Source: Paenibacillus sp. 481
GTDB lineage: Bacteria > Bacillota > Bacilli > Paenibacillales > Paenibacillaceae
Assembly (NCBI RefSeq): GCF_021223605.1
Contig: NZ_CP075175.1
Coordinates: 5,225,501 to 5,289,500, forward strand
Direction: 5' to 3'
DNA: 64,000 nt
Shown: in pieces, positions 1-10,400 of the stretch
Position numbering within the stretch: the stretch's first letter is position 1
Layout: each line of letters starts with the position of its first letter
The notes under the pieces: generated by a model
What the model saw: only the letters and a program-made list of their open reading frames with translations
What the model was told of the DNA's origin: nothing
Databases searched by the model: none
Translations under genes and position numbers: made by a program

Positions 1-3000
1 CATTCCGATAAGCGTGTTCGTTTCCACGTGATCCCGGCCTGCAATCGGGGTGCCAACCACGATATCCTCCTGTCCTGAATATTTGGCAAGTAAAATATGA
101 TAAGCCGAGAAAAGTATCATAAATAGGGTCACTTTATTAGCTACAGTAGCTTGTTTAAGCTGAGAGGTCAGTTCGCGATCAAGTTGAAAAGTATATTGCG
201 TCCCCTCGTAGCGCTGGACGCGAGGTCGAATACCGTCCAATTTTAAATCGAGCACAGGAATCTCTTCCTTAAACTGTGCGAGCCAGTAAGACTCCTCGGC
301 TAAATAACGTTCGCTTGCCTGCGCCGTCTGTTCCCACACGGCATAGTCTTTATATTGAATACTAAGTGGTGCTAATACCTCTCCGTTATACAAGCTGAAC
401 AGCTCATCAAATAATATAGCGGTAGAAATGCCGTCAGACACGATATGATGAGTATCAATGAAGAGCAGATGCTCAGCGGTAGAAAGCCTCCGAACGGCAG
501 CTCGCAACAAAGAATGATTGGATAAATGAAATGGCTGGATACATGAAGCAATCCAGTTCCTGTTACTCTCCGTTCTGCTGTCATTTGAAGTAGCCTGTAT
601 TTCATTCTTTTCATCCATGATTTCCAGATGCCAGTTCAACTCTTCAGCGGAGTGTACTCGCTGCCAGATTTCCCCTTCTTCCATCGCAAAAGAAGTACGC
701 AAAGATTCGTGTCGCTCTATAAGCAGGATGAAAGCTTGCTCTAAACGAGAGAGATCCAATTCGCCTTCAATACGTAGAATCATTGGCATATTGTAGCTTG
801 TGCCGACATTTTCATATTGTTGAACGACATACAGTCTTCTTTGGGCGGAAGAAGCAGGATACGCATCCATAAATGGAGCAGATAGAATTGAAGATGGAAA
901 AGTGTGCTCCGCCTCATCATTGATCCTTGCTGCAAGTTCCTGTATCGTTGCAAAATTGAAAATGTCCTGCAAGTTAAGCTTCACATTAAAGTGGTGCTGT
1001 ACTTTGGCTATAAGCAGCATGGCTTTCAATGAATGTCCACCCAATGCGAAAAAATTATCAAAAATGCCTACTCGTTCATGGCCGAGTACTTCAGCCCAGA
1101 TCGACGCAAGTGCTTGTTCGATATGGTTAGTTGGGGCTGTGTACTGTTCTACTCTGCGTACCTGAGATGCAGGCAGTGCTCCACGATCTACTTTTCCGTT
1201 AGAGGTCAGAGGCAACGATTCAAGTATTACAAAACTTGATGGAATCATATATTCTGGCAGCAACGGTTTAAGCCGCTCACGAAGCTCACGAAGCATAATT
1301 TCGAGTGCAGTACAGCGTTCTGTCTCGGTGCAACCTGTAGAGAATGCTGAGTCTACAGGAACAGCGGGAACAACATAGGCTGCTAAATAAGAATGCCCTT
1401 GTTCGTCCTTGCCAGGAACGATGACAACCTCGCGTACTTCAGGCAAGGAAAGAAGTTTACCTTCGACTTCGCCCAGCTCAATTCGGTTCCCGCGAATTTT
1501 AACCTGCCGATCCATCCGCTCAAGGAACTCAAGGTTGCCATTTGGCAGCCATCGAACGAGGTCCCCTGTCCGGTATAGTCTTTCGCCATCTACGAGTGGA
1601 CTTGCGATAAATCGTTCAGCCGTCAGCTCAGGCTGGTTTAAATACTCGCGAGCCAGCCCTTCCCCGCCAATGTGCAGTTCACCTGGAACACCGATCGGTT
1701 GTTGCTGGCCCCATCGGTTCAGCACGTATACCTGCGTATTGTGAATAGGCCGTCCAATCGGCACGGTCTCACGTTCTCGAATGCTTTCATCCACGGTATA
1801 GGTCGTCGCAAACACGGTCGTCTCTGTCGGCCCATACGCATTCGCTATTCGGTTTGGACCCAAGTAATCCAGTGCCTTCATGACATGCTTCTTGGAGGCT
1901 GCTTCACCGCCAAAGAACAGCTTGCTTACATGCTTCAGGCACGTCACGTCCCAGTCCACGAGCGTGTTAAACAGCGCTGTGGTCATAAACGCGAAAGTGA
2001 TGCGCTGTTCCTCAAACGTCCGTGCCAGCTGGGCGGCGTTCAACACATCCTCCTTCCGTATAAGGACAAGTGTCGCTCCGTTCAAGAGTGCGCCGAAGAT
2101 GTCATACGTCGATCCGTCAAACGCATAGTTGGACAGTTGCAGCATCCTGTCTGCTGGCCGTACTTCCATAAAGCCGTTGTTGATGCTCGTCTTCACAATG
2201 TTCTGATGCGTGGTGACGACCCCTTTTGGCGTACCAGTCGAACCCGAAGTATACATGATATAAGCTGTATCCTCAGGATTTATGTTCATCCGCGCTCGTG
2301 CCGCAACCATTTCTGCATCGTGAGCTGCCTCGTTCTGTACATCTTGCATAAGTTCTGCTAGTCGGAGCGTGGCACCCCCAAAGCTTGAAAGCGATACCTC
2401 GCCAGTAGTTACGAGACATGCTGCTTCGCTGTTTTCGAGAACAAACCGTTTTCTTTCTTCTGGGAAAGCAGGGTCAATCGGAACATAAGCGGCCCCGATT
2501 TTCAAAATTCCCCAAATAGCTACTATCATTTCGATCGATCGTTCCGCCAAAATGCCTACTTTATCGCCAGTGTTAATTCCGCTACGTAGGAGGACATTTG
2601 CAAGTTGCTCTGCATGCTCGTTAAGTTCTGCATAAGTCATATGGATATCGTCATACACGAGCGCGATATGGTTCGGCCGAGCAACTACCTGCTGCTCGAA
2701 TATAGACATTATCGAGGCTTCTCTCGGATAAGTAGCGTTCGTCGTGTTATAAAGAGCTAACTGTTCTTTCTCTTCAAACGTGAGCATATGCACGTGTTCA
2801 AGAAGCGTTTCAGGTGCTGTGACCATACTCTCTAAAATGACCTTAAAATGTCCAATCATTCGTGTTATCGTCGTAGGATCAAATAGAGCAGTTGCATACT
2901 CTACCGTCCAATTCATTCCATGGCTAGATTCTCGTCCACCCCACGTCATGTCGAATTTGGAATGATTCCATTCCCACTCCACGGCTTGGAACGTCGTCCC

Positions 3001-6000
3001 TGGCAGCTCCAGCGGACGGATATCCATGTTCTGTAACACGAACAAGGTGTCGAACAAAGGATGACGGCTGAAATCTCTAGCCTGATCCAGCTGCTCAAGG
3101 AGCTCTTCCAGCGGATAGTCCCCATGTTCATACGCTTTCATGACTCGTGATTTGACATTATGGATAAAGTCCGTTATTCGGCACTTGCCAGACACATCGT
3201 TTCTAAGCGCTAATGTATTTACGAACATGCCTACGATTCCTTGTACATCCTCGTGGTTCCGGCCAGCAATTGGCGCCCCCACCACGATATCTTCTTGAGC
3301 GCTATATTTAGAGAGCAAAATATTATAAGCCGCAAGCAGGACGATATACAGGGTGGCGTCATGGCGAGAAGCAAGATCTCTTAACTTGTTAGTCATGTTT
3401 GCATCGAGTTCAAAGGAAATGGTGTTCCCATCATAAGACCGAATAGCAGGTCGAGAACGATCAGTTATCAAGTTTACTTCTGGCAATTGGCCTTTGAACT
3501 GATCGTACCAATAATCACGGCTTGCTTTGTAACGTTCACTACTGCGGTTCTTTTGTTCTTGCACAGCAAAGTCCTTGTAATGGATCGTAGCAGCAGGTAA
3601 TGCATCTCCTTGGTAAAGACGAACGAGATCCTGATAAATAATGCCTGTCGAAACACCGTCAGACACGATGTGATGGATATCGATCATCAAAATTGTGCGG
3701 TCTGCGTTGCACGTAGCAATTGCTGCTCGAACTAGCGGTCCACTATATAGATCAAAAGGTCTTATAAAAGAACGAAGAAGTTGGGAAATATGATCTTGAT
3801 TTCCTACCCCATTCTTTAAAAGGTCATAGTTATCTAATTGCCAGTTCATGCATTCTACATCTTTAATCCGCTGTCGTAGCTCTTCCCCAGACCAGAGGAA
3901 AGAGGTGCGTAGAGCTTCGTGTCGGCTTATTAATTGAAGGAAAGCCTGTTCAAGTCGATTTTTGTCCAATCGCCCTTTAATTTCTAAAATGATCGGCATA
4001 TTGTAGCTCGTTTGTGATGGAGCAAGTTGCTGTGCAATAAACACTCTTTTTTGAGCTGAGGATGCAGGGTAAGTGTCTTGTTTAGGAGCTGTCGCAATAG
4101 GTGTGTAAACACATTGCTGTGAACCATCAACATGTTCAGCCATTTCCCGAAGAACAGGAGACTGGAATATGTCCTGAATCGAGAGTTTAACGCTAAGCTC
4201 TTTATGTATTTTAGAGACAAGCATCATCGCTTTTAACGAATGGCCCCCTAGTTCAAAGAAATGATCCTCTGCGCCTATTTGTGCAATGTCCAGCAATTCT
4301 TCCCAAATCTTCGCCAACGTTTGTTCTGTAGCACTCGAAGGTGCAACATTACTTTTTTGTGCGGAGAAGCGTGGTTTCGGCAACGCTTTACGGTCCACTT
4401 TTCCGTTAGATGTTAAAGGAAACGCGTGAAGAATCTCAAAGGCCGTTGGCACCATATATTCGGGAAGTGCTGCTTTCAATTTCTTTTTCCAAGTTTGAAT
4501 CTGATCGGACATCCATTCACGTGCATCGTCTTCGTTATCCTCCGAGATAACGTGCGATAGCGAGAGCGGCACGATATAAGCACATAAGTAAGAATGGCCG
4601 TGCTCGTCACGAAGTGCCATAATTAAACCGTCCTGCACTTCAGGAAGCGAATTTAGCTTCGCTTCCACTTCACCTAACTCAATGCGATGTCCGCGAATTT
4701 TAACTTGATGGTCCAACCGATCCAAAAACTCTAAATTGCCATCTGAAAGCCATTTAACGAGATCTCCTGTTCGATATAAGCGCTCATGCGAAGCAAATGG
4801 GTGTTCTATAAATCGCTCGGCAGTAAGCTCTGGTTGCCCCAAATAAGCCTGTGCCAGTCCTTCTCCACCAATATAAAGTTCACCCGGAACACCGATTGGC
4901 AAAGGTTTCAAATATTTATTAAGCACGTAAGTCGTCGAATTATGAATCGGACGGCCAATCAGAACAACGTCTTCCTGTGTGACCGGATAACAAGTTGTGA
5001 ACACGGTTGCTTCTGTTGGCCCATACATATTAAGTAAACGACCTTTGCCCAATACGCTTAACGCTTTATTTACATGCTTAACAGACGCCTTTTCCCCGCC
5101 AATTAGCACATGGCGCATATTTTTGAAACAAGCTGGATTCCAATCCACAAGCGTATTAAACAAAGCCGTTGTCAAAAAAGCGACAGATATCGCCTGATGT
5201 TCAAACGCCGCTGCAAGTGACTCTGCATTCAATAATTGTTCCTTGTCCAGAAGTACAAGCGTCGCTCCGTTTAATAGGGCACCATAAATGTCAAAAGTCG
5301 CGCCGTCAAAAGCATAATTGGAAATTTGTAAAATACGATCATCACGATTGAGATCGATATATCCGTTGTTTAGTGCTATTTTAGCTACATTTCGGTGAGT
5401 GATCATAACTCCTTTGGGTGTCCCCGTCGATCCTGATGTATACATGATGTAGGCTGTGCTTGTAGCAGATGATCCCGCTCCATCTTTTCTACGGAAATTA
5501 GCTGAAGAATTGGGGATCGATGAATGTAAATCGTCAAAAGTAATCGTATGACCTGTGAACTCAGGAAGGTCAATATCGATCAATGCCAACAAAAAGCGTG
5601 ATTCGCTATCGTGCAGCATAAATGTCATCCGCTCTGTCGGATAAGATGGATCAATCGGAACGTATGCCGCACCAGCTTTCAGAATAGCGAGAATACCGAC
5701 GATCATCTCTATGGATCGATTTGCAATGAGACCGACTGCATCCCCCGTAAGAACTCCTTTTTGATGTAATACGTTTGCCCAATGATTAGCTCTGTCGTTC
5801 AACTCTTGATACGTCAATTGTTCATTCCCCATCGTAATGGCTGGATGATGGGGCTGCAGAAGTGCTTTTTCTGCGAACAATATGTCTAATGGATACTCCC
5901 GTGCATAATGCGCAGATGTCTGATTAAACGTATGTAGTAGTTCGGTTTCCTGCAAAGTCAAGATGACAATGTCGGACACTTTTGTTGTCGGATCGCCAGT

Positions 6001-7317
6001 AACATACAAACATACTTGTTCCAAATGGCGATAAAGCCGCTCGATATAAGATGACGAATACATGTGCTCGTTATAATTCATCTTAATTAGCATTTCTTCG
6101 CCGGGGCCAATGGCAATGTTTAAATCATAGTTCGTATGCTCAAACGACTCAATTGAAGTAATTCGAAAATCGAGGCCGAAGGCATTCGTATCAAACATGC
6201 TAGTATTGGACGGATAGTTCTCATAGACCAGTAGGTGATTGAACAAGGAAGACTTACCCGCTTCAACCTGCATATCAGCAAGGGATATGAAACTATGTTC
6301 CTCTGAAAGGGCCGCATTTTGATGAGTCCTAATAAGCAGCTCCGAAAATCGTTCATGACGAGAAGACCTGATTCTTATTGGAACAGCGTTGATGAACAAA
6401 CCCACGATTTTATCTACGTTCGGTATAGTTGGGGAGCGGCCAGAAACGACAGAACCGAACACAACGTCATCTGTATTATTGTAATATTGAAGTACGACGC
6501 CCCAAATCGCCTGAAAAAGACTACTTACTGTAACTTGATACTCCCTTGCCAAGGATACAAGTCGATCAGTAAGCGAGCGATCAATCTTAAACACGATGTC
6601 CTGTATCGAGCCGGTTTCCTTTTGAGCGGTGAAGCTATCAAGTGAGCTGTTCAGCGTATGGTTGATGGTTCTGTCTGTAGGTAAATTCGTAACGCCATCG
6701 TAATCTGATAAATAGTTTCTCCAGTATTGGCGGGCGACAGCGTCATCTTGTGACTCTAGCCATTTCATATAGGTTTTGTAGGGTACGGCTCGATCAAGCT
6801 GAACGGTAATACCCTGAACCTCTTGCTTATAGCGTGCAAACCATTCTTGCAAGACGATCGCCAGACTCCAACCGTCTAGCAAAATGTGATGGTTGCTCCA
6901 AATCAGCTTATAGCCTGAAGCATGAGTCTGTATAAGCTTTAAGCGCAACAGCATATCTTTGGACAGATCAAAGGAGCGATTTCGATCTTCTTCAGCGATC
7001 TCTTTGATAACGTCATGCTGCTCCTTATCATTCAAGTTTGAAATATTAACGAGTTCCAAGTGAAGGAGGCGCTTTTTCAGTACAATCTGTCTAGGCTTAC
7101 TTATCTTGTCATAAATAAAAAGGGTGCGAAAAATATCATAGCGTGCAATGACTGCGTTTAAACTTCGTTCCAACGCTTCAGCGTCTACATGTCCTTCGAG
7201 TGTAAAAATCATCTGCTCGAAGTATACGTCTCCTTGGTCGTAAAGCGAATGAAAGAGCAAAGCTTCCTGCATCGGAGATAATGGATAAATGTCGGCAATT
7301 TCTGCTTTGTTCATCAT
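1..7317 (-). CDS. Nonribosomal peptide synthetase, C-A(Ile-like)-PCP-C-A-PCP-C..., 3' end outside window
   Basis: This is an elongation NRPS that runs off the left edge after about 2,439 codons with no stop. I chose the ATG at 7317 because a GGGGAAGGA site lies just upstream; the protein opens MMNKAEIADIYPLSP, a typical C-domain entry. Domains by residue: C1 about 1-440 (HHILLDGW), A1 about 460-960, PCP1 (GGHS near 1026), C2 about 1070-1510 (HHIVSDG), A2 about 1520-2030, PCP2 (GGHS near 2095), C3 from about 2140 (HHIVSDG), cut at its AGRDHVET motif. Reading binding-pocket positions by eye gives DGFFLGMVF for A1, very close to the known isoleucine code DGFFLGVVY, and DGYFFGAVF for A2, aliphatic-looking but unassigned. 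It follows a synthetase ending in an epimerase, so C1 should accept a D-residue. It is the last operon gene visible; no thioesterase is in the window. Confidence 0.93.
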   Translation of the reverse strand, partial: MMNKAEIADIYPLSPMQEALLFHSLYDQGDVYFEQMIFTLEGHVDAEALERSLNAVIARYDIFRTLFIYDKISKPRQIVLKKRLLHLELVNISNLNDKEQHDVIKEIAEEDRNRSFDLSKDMLLRLKLIQTHASGYKLIWSNHHILLDGWSLAIVLQEWFARYKQEVQGITVQLDRAVPYKTYMKWLESQDDAVARQYWRNYLSDYDGVTNLPTDRTINHTLNSSLDSFTAQKETGSIQDIVFKIDRSLTDRLVSLAREYQVTVSSLFQAIWGVVLQYYNNTDDVVFGSVVSGRSPTIPNVDKIVGLFINAVPIRIRSSRHERFSELLIRTHQNAALSEEHSFISLADMQVEAGKSSLFNHLLVYENYPSNTSMFDTNAFGLDFRITSIESFEHTNYDLNIAIGPGEEMLIKMNYNEHMYSSSYIERLYRHLEQVCLYVTGDPTTKVSDIVILTLQETELLHTFNQTSAHYAREYPLDILFAEKALLQPHHPAITMGNEQLTYQELNDRANHWANVLHQKGVLTGDAVGLIANRSIEMIVGILAILKAGAAYVPIDPSYPTERMTFMLHDSESRFLLALIDIDLPEFTGHTITFDDLHSSIPNSSANFRRKDGAGSSATSTAYIMYTSGSTGTPKGVMITHRNVAKIALNNGYIDLNRDDRILQISNYAFDGATFDIYGALLNGATLVLLDKEQLLNAESLAAAFEHQAISVAFLTTALFNTLVDWNPACFKNMRHVLIGGEKASVKHVNKALSVLGKGRLLNMYGPTEATVFTTCYPVTQEDVVLIGRPIHNSTTYVLNKYLKPLPIGVPGELYIGGEGLAQAYLGQPELTAERFIEHPFASHERLYRTGDLVKWLSDGNLEFLDRLDHQVKIRGHRIELGEVEAKLNSLPEVQDGLIMALRDEHGHSYLCAYIVPLSLSHVISEDNEDDAREWMSDQIQTWKKKLKAALPEYMVPTAFEILHAFPLTSNGKVDRKALPKPRFSAQKSNVAPSSATEQTLAKIWEELLDIAQIGAEDHFFELGGHSLKAMMLVSKIHKELSVKLSIQDIFQSPVLREMAEHVDGSQQCVYTPIATAPKQDTYPASSAQKRVFIAQQLAPSQTSYNMPIILEIKGRLDKNRLEQAFLQLISRHEALRTSFLWSGEELRQRIKDVECMNWQLDNYDLLKNGVGNQDHISQLLRSFIRPFDLYSGPLVRAAIATCNADRTILMIDIHHIVSDGVSTGIIYQDLVRLYQGDALPAATIHYKDFAVQEQKNRSSERYKASRDYWYDQFKGQLPEVNLITDRSRPAIRSYDGNTISFELDANMTNKLRDLASRHDATLYIVLLAAYNILLSKYSAQEDIVVGAPIAGRNHEDVQGIVGMFVNTLALRNDVSGKCRITDFIHNVKSRVMKAYEHGDYPLEELLEQLDQARDFSRHPLFDTLFVLQNMDIRPLELPGTTFQAVEWEWNHSKFDMTWGGRESSHGMNWTVEYATALFDPTTITRMIGHFKVILESMVTAPETLLEHVHMLTFEEKEQLALYNTTNATYPREASIMSIFEQQVVARPNHIALVYDDIHMTYAELNEHAEQLANVLLRSGINTGDKVGILAERSIEMIVAIWGILKIGAAYVPIDPAFPEERKRFVLENSEAACLVTTGEVSLSSFGGATLRLAELMQDVQNEAAHDAEMVAARARMNINPEDTAYIMYTSGSTGTPKGVVTTHQNIVKTSINNGFMEVRPADRMLQLSNYAFDGSTYDIFGALLNGATLVLIRKEDVLNAAQLARTFEEQRITFAFMTTALFNTLVDWDVTCLKHVSKLFFGGEAASKKHVMKALDYLGPNRIANAYGPTETTVFATTYTVDESIRERETVPIGRPIHNTQVYVLNRWGQQQPIGVPGELHIGGEGLAREYLNQPELTAERFIASPLVDGERLYRTGDLVRWLPNGNLEFLERMDRQVKIRGNRIELGEVEGKLLSLPEVREVVIVPGKDEQGHSYLAAYVVPAVPVDSAFSTGCTETERCTALEIMLRELRERLKPLLPEYMIPSSFVILESLPLTSNGKVDRGALPASQVRRVEQYTAPTNHIEQALASIWAEVLGHERVGIFDNFFALGGHSLKAMLLIAKVQHHFNVKLNLQDIFNFATIQELAARINDEAEHTFPSSILSAPFMDAYPASSAQRRLYVVQQYENVGTSYNMPMILRIEGELDLSRLEQAFILLIERHESLRTSFAMEEGEIWQRVHSAEELNWHLEIMDEKNEIQATSNDSRTESNRNWIASCIQPFHLSNHSLLRAAVRRLSTAEHLLFIDTHHIVSDGISTAILFDELFSLYNGEVLAPLSIQYKDYAVWEQTAQASERYLAEESYWLAQFKEEIPVLDLKLDGIRPRVQRYEGTQYTFQLDRELTSQLKQATVANKVTLFMILFSAYHILLAKYSGQEDIVVGTPIAGRDHVETNTLIGM

Positions 7318-7377
7318 CTATGACGTCCTTCCCCATTGTAAGTTTAACAATCGTATACGGAGCCCACTCAGTAAGAG

Positions 7378-7403
7378 CGGAAACACCCAGCGGGGTGCTT
7401 CCG
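7378..7403. other. Hairpin in the spacer between two NRPS genes
   Basis: Two 11-base arms (CGGAAACACCC and GGGTGCTTCCG, one mismatch) around a four-base loop lie in the 93-base gap after the four-module synthetase. On the minus strand it is followed by CTCTTACTG, a poor U-tract, so full termination is doubtful. It could be a partial terminator or an mRNA-stabilising or processing stem inside the operon. Confidence 0.5.
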
Positions 7404-7410
7404 TCTTATC

Positions 7411-10400
7411 TTAAAGCTTGCTAATCATGTCTGAGATTTCATCAAGCTCGTCCAGCGTCAGATCGGAATCGCCAAAATCGCTAGGCGTAAATTGTTCCGA
7501 TTGTTGCGTTAAACAATGCTCGATTAATTCATGCAAATAATAGGAATACCGTTCTACCATATGATGTGCTGCATCGCTATCTAATGCGTAAGGATCGTAA
7601 CGGAAAGTAAGCTGGAATTGTCCTTCGCTTACGACACTGTTCCATTCCTCCAGATGGGTCATTTGATTTATCGGACTAATTAGATGCCCCATCGGCATCG
7701 TCGATGTTGATGGCTGACCCGTAGTGGGCGAATCGTCGAATTGACCTAAATAATTGAACACGACTTCCGGATGCCAATGGTCCAACTCGTGTGCATGCTC
7801 ACTCATTCCCGCTAGATGCTTCAAAATTCCAAACCCTATCCCTTTGTTCGGTATGCTGCGAATCATCTCTTTGATACTGCGTAAAGCCTCGCCAAGATGT
7901 TGAATGTGCGTAGGCAACACAACAGGGAACATCGAAGTAAACCACCCAACCGTTCTTGTGATGTCTATATGTTCGATGATGTCTTCTCTTCCATGCCCTT
8001 CAAGGTGCACCACTACACCTTCCTTGTCACGTTCCGCATAAGTGAGCGCAAGTGCCGTGAGCAGCAGATCACTTATATCCGTATGGTAAGCACGATGAAC
8101 TTCGGTAAGAAGCTTGCGTGTGACCGATTGTTCAATTTGAATACTGACCGTGTTGCTTTGTTCAATAGTGCATGGCCTTTTTCCCTTAAATGACAACTTT
8201 GAAGCCTGTTCATTTACCCTTTCCCAGTAAGGGATCTCACGGGCAAGCTGCTCATGTTTGGCAAAATGGACAAGCTCGTGGCTCCATGCCAAATAGGAAT
8301 CTGTTTTGTCAGGTAATACGGGGCGATCTCCTGTCAAAATGGACTGATACACGTTCTGAAAATCTTCAAGCAAAATTCGCCACGACACACCATCAACGAC
8401 TAAATGATGGATTGCCATGAGTAAGTGGTCGCCTTGATGTGTTTTAAAAAGGCCCAGTTTTACGAGCGCACCGTCTAGAACGATACGGGCTTGTAGCTCG
8501 GTTGCAACTTGTTCAATGTGTGCTGACGCTTGTTCTGCGTCACCGACCTCAAATATTTCCAGTGTGAAGTGCTCGCTTTCTTCCACGCTGAGATTAACCT
8601 GCCTTATCCATTCACCATCCTGAATAAATCGCATTCGAAGTGCATCATGATGTTCTACCAGTTTTGTAAATGCTTCATTCACGATAGCGGGGTCCCATCC
8701 TTGCTCGTTGTACACCATCATCGACTGATTCCAATGATGCGCTACTTCAAATGCTTGATCGAAAAACCAGCGCTGAATCGGTGTCAACGGTAGTTCTCCA
8801 GCAACGACGCGCTGCCGTTCTTTTTTATGACTCATATGTTCCATATACTGCGCGCATTCACCAACTGTCGGGTAGAGCATTAAATGCTTAACTTGCAGCT
8901 TTCGCTGGTGTTGGGCAAGCTTGGACACAATTTGAATGGATTTAATTGAATCTCCACCAAGCAAAAAGTAATTATCGTCGATGCCGATGCGCTCAAGTCC
9001 AAGCACTTCTGACCACACCTGTGCCAAAATACGCTCGTTCTCTGTAGTTGGAGCTATATATGTTTCCTGAGCCAGATGAACATCCGGTTCTGGCAATGCA
9101 AGACGATCCAACTTTCCGTTCCTAGTCAATGGAAGCTCGGTCATCGGAACGAAATATGAAGGAACCATATAATCCGGCAACGTTTCCTGAATATGCTTGC
9201 GTAATTCCTGTACGTTTAATGGACCCTGAACTACGATATAAGCGCACAGGTAGGAGCTCCCCTCACCTTTGCGAGCAATAACAGCAGCCTGCTGGACGGT
9301 AGGATGCGAAGTTAATCGTTCTTCGATTTCGACAGGCTCAATTCGGTAACCACGAATTTTCACCTGCTGGTCGATCCGCTCCACGAATTCCAAATTTCCG
9401 TTTGGCAACCAGCGGACTTTGTCACCCGTGCGATACATTCGTTCACCAGTTAAAAAGGGATCGCTTATAAATTTTTCTTCTGTAAGTGCAAGCTGGTTTA
9501 AATATTGCTTCGCCAAGCCCTCTCCGGCAATGAATAGCTCACCAGATATGCCAACAGGCAATAAATGGCCTTCCTCATCAAGCACATACGTCTTCGTATT
9601 ATGAATAGGGCGTCCGATTGGCACGCTATTGAAAGATTTCAGATCTTTCTCCACATTATATGTCGTTGCAAAAACAGTCGTTTCTGTTGGCCCGTAGCCA
9701 TTTGCAATTCGACGTTCACCCAAATAATCGACAGCTTTCAAAGCGTGGGCTTTGGAGACCGCTTCCCCCCCAATAAACAATCTGCGCACATGACGAAGGC
9801 ACGTCACGTCATAATCTACGAGTGCATTAAAGAGCATGGATGTCATAAAAGCAGATGTAATCCGTGACTCTTCCAAGCTCTTCGCTAGTTCTGTTACGCT
9901 CAGAACATCGTCTTTTGCGATTAGAACAAGCGTGGCACCGTTTAACAGCGCACCAAAAATCTCGTAGGTCGATCCATCAAAGGCATAGTTGGACAGCTGA
10001 AGCACGCGATCTTGCTCTCCGAGTTCCATAAACCCGTTGTTTATGGACGTTTTTACAACGTTGCGATGCGACGTGACGACGCCTTTCGGTGTACCTGTAG
10101 ATCCGGATGTATACATGATATACGCTGGGCATTCAGCTGCATCAAGCGTTAGCGTTTCAAAACTGCGTCGAAGAACCGCTTCATTGTCCGATTGATCATA
10201 ATGTTCAGGTTGCTCACTCGGATCAGAATGTGTCACTTCTTGCAGCGGGACATGAATACCGTTAAATGTCGGGAATTCCATCTGACTCGACGAGACAAGT
10301 ATGCGGGCTTCGCAATGGTCCAAAATAAACACGATGCGCTCTCGTGGAAAAGACGGATCGATTGGTACGTAAGCTCCACCAGCTTTCAAAATGCCCATGA

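Noticed and set aside
1409..2361. Plus-strand open frames opposite the NRPS A domains, up to 229 codons
   Set aside because: They recur at the same place opposite every similar A domain, lack ribosome sites and family motifs, and are shadows of the conserved minus-strand coding sequence.
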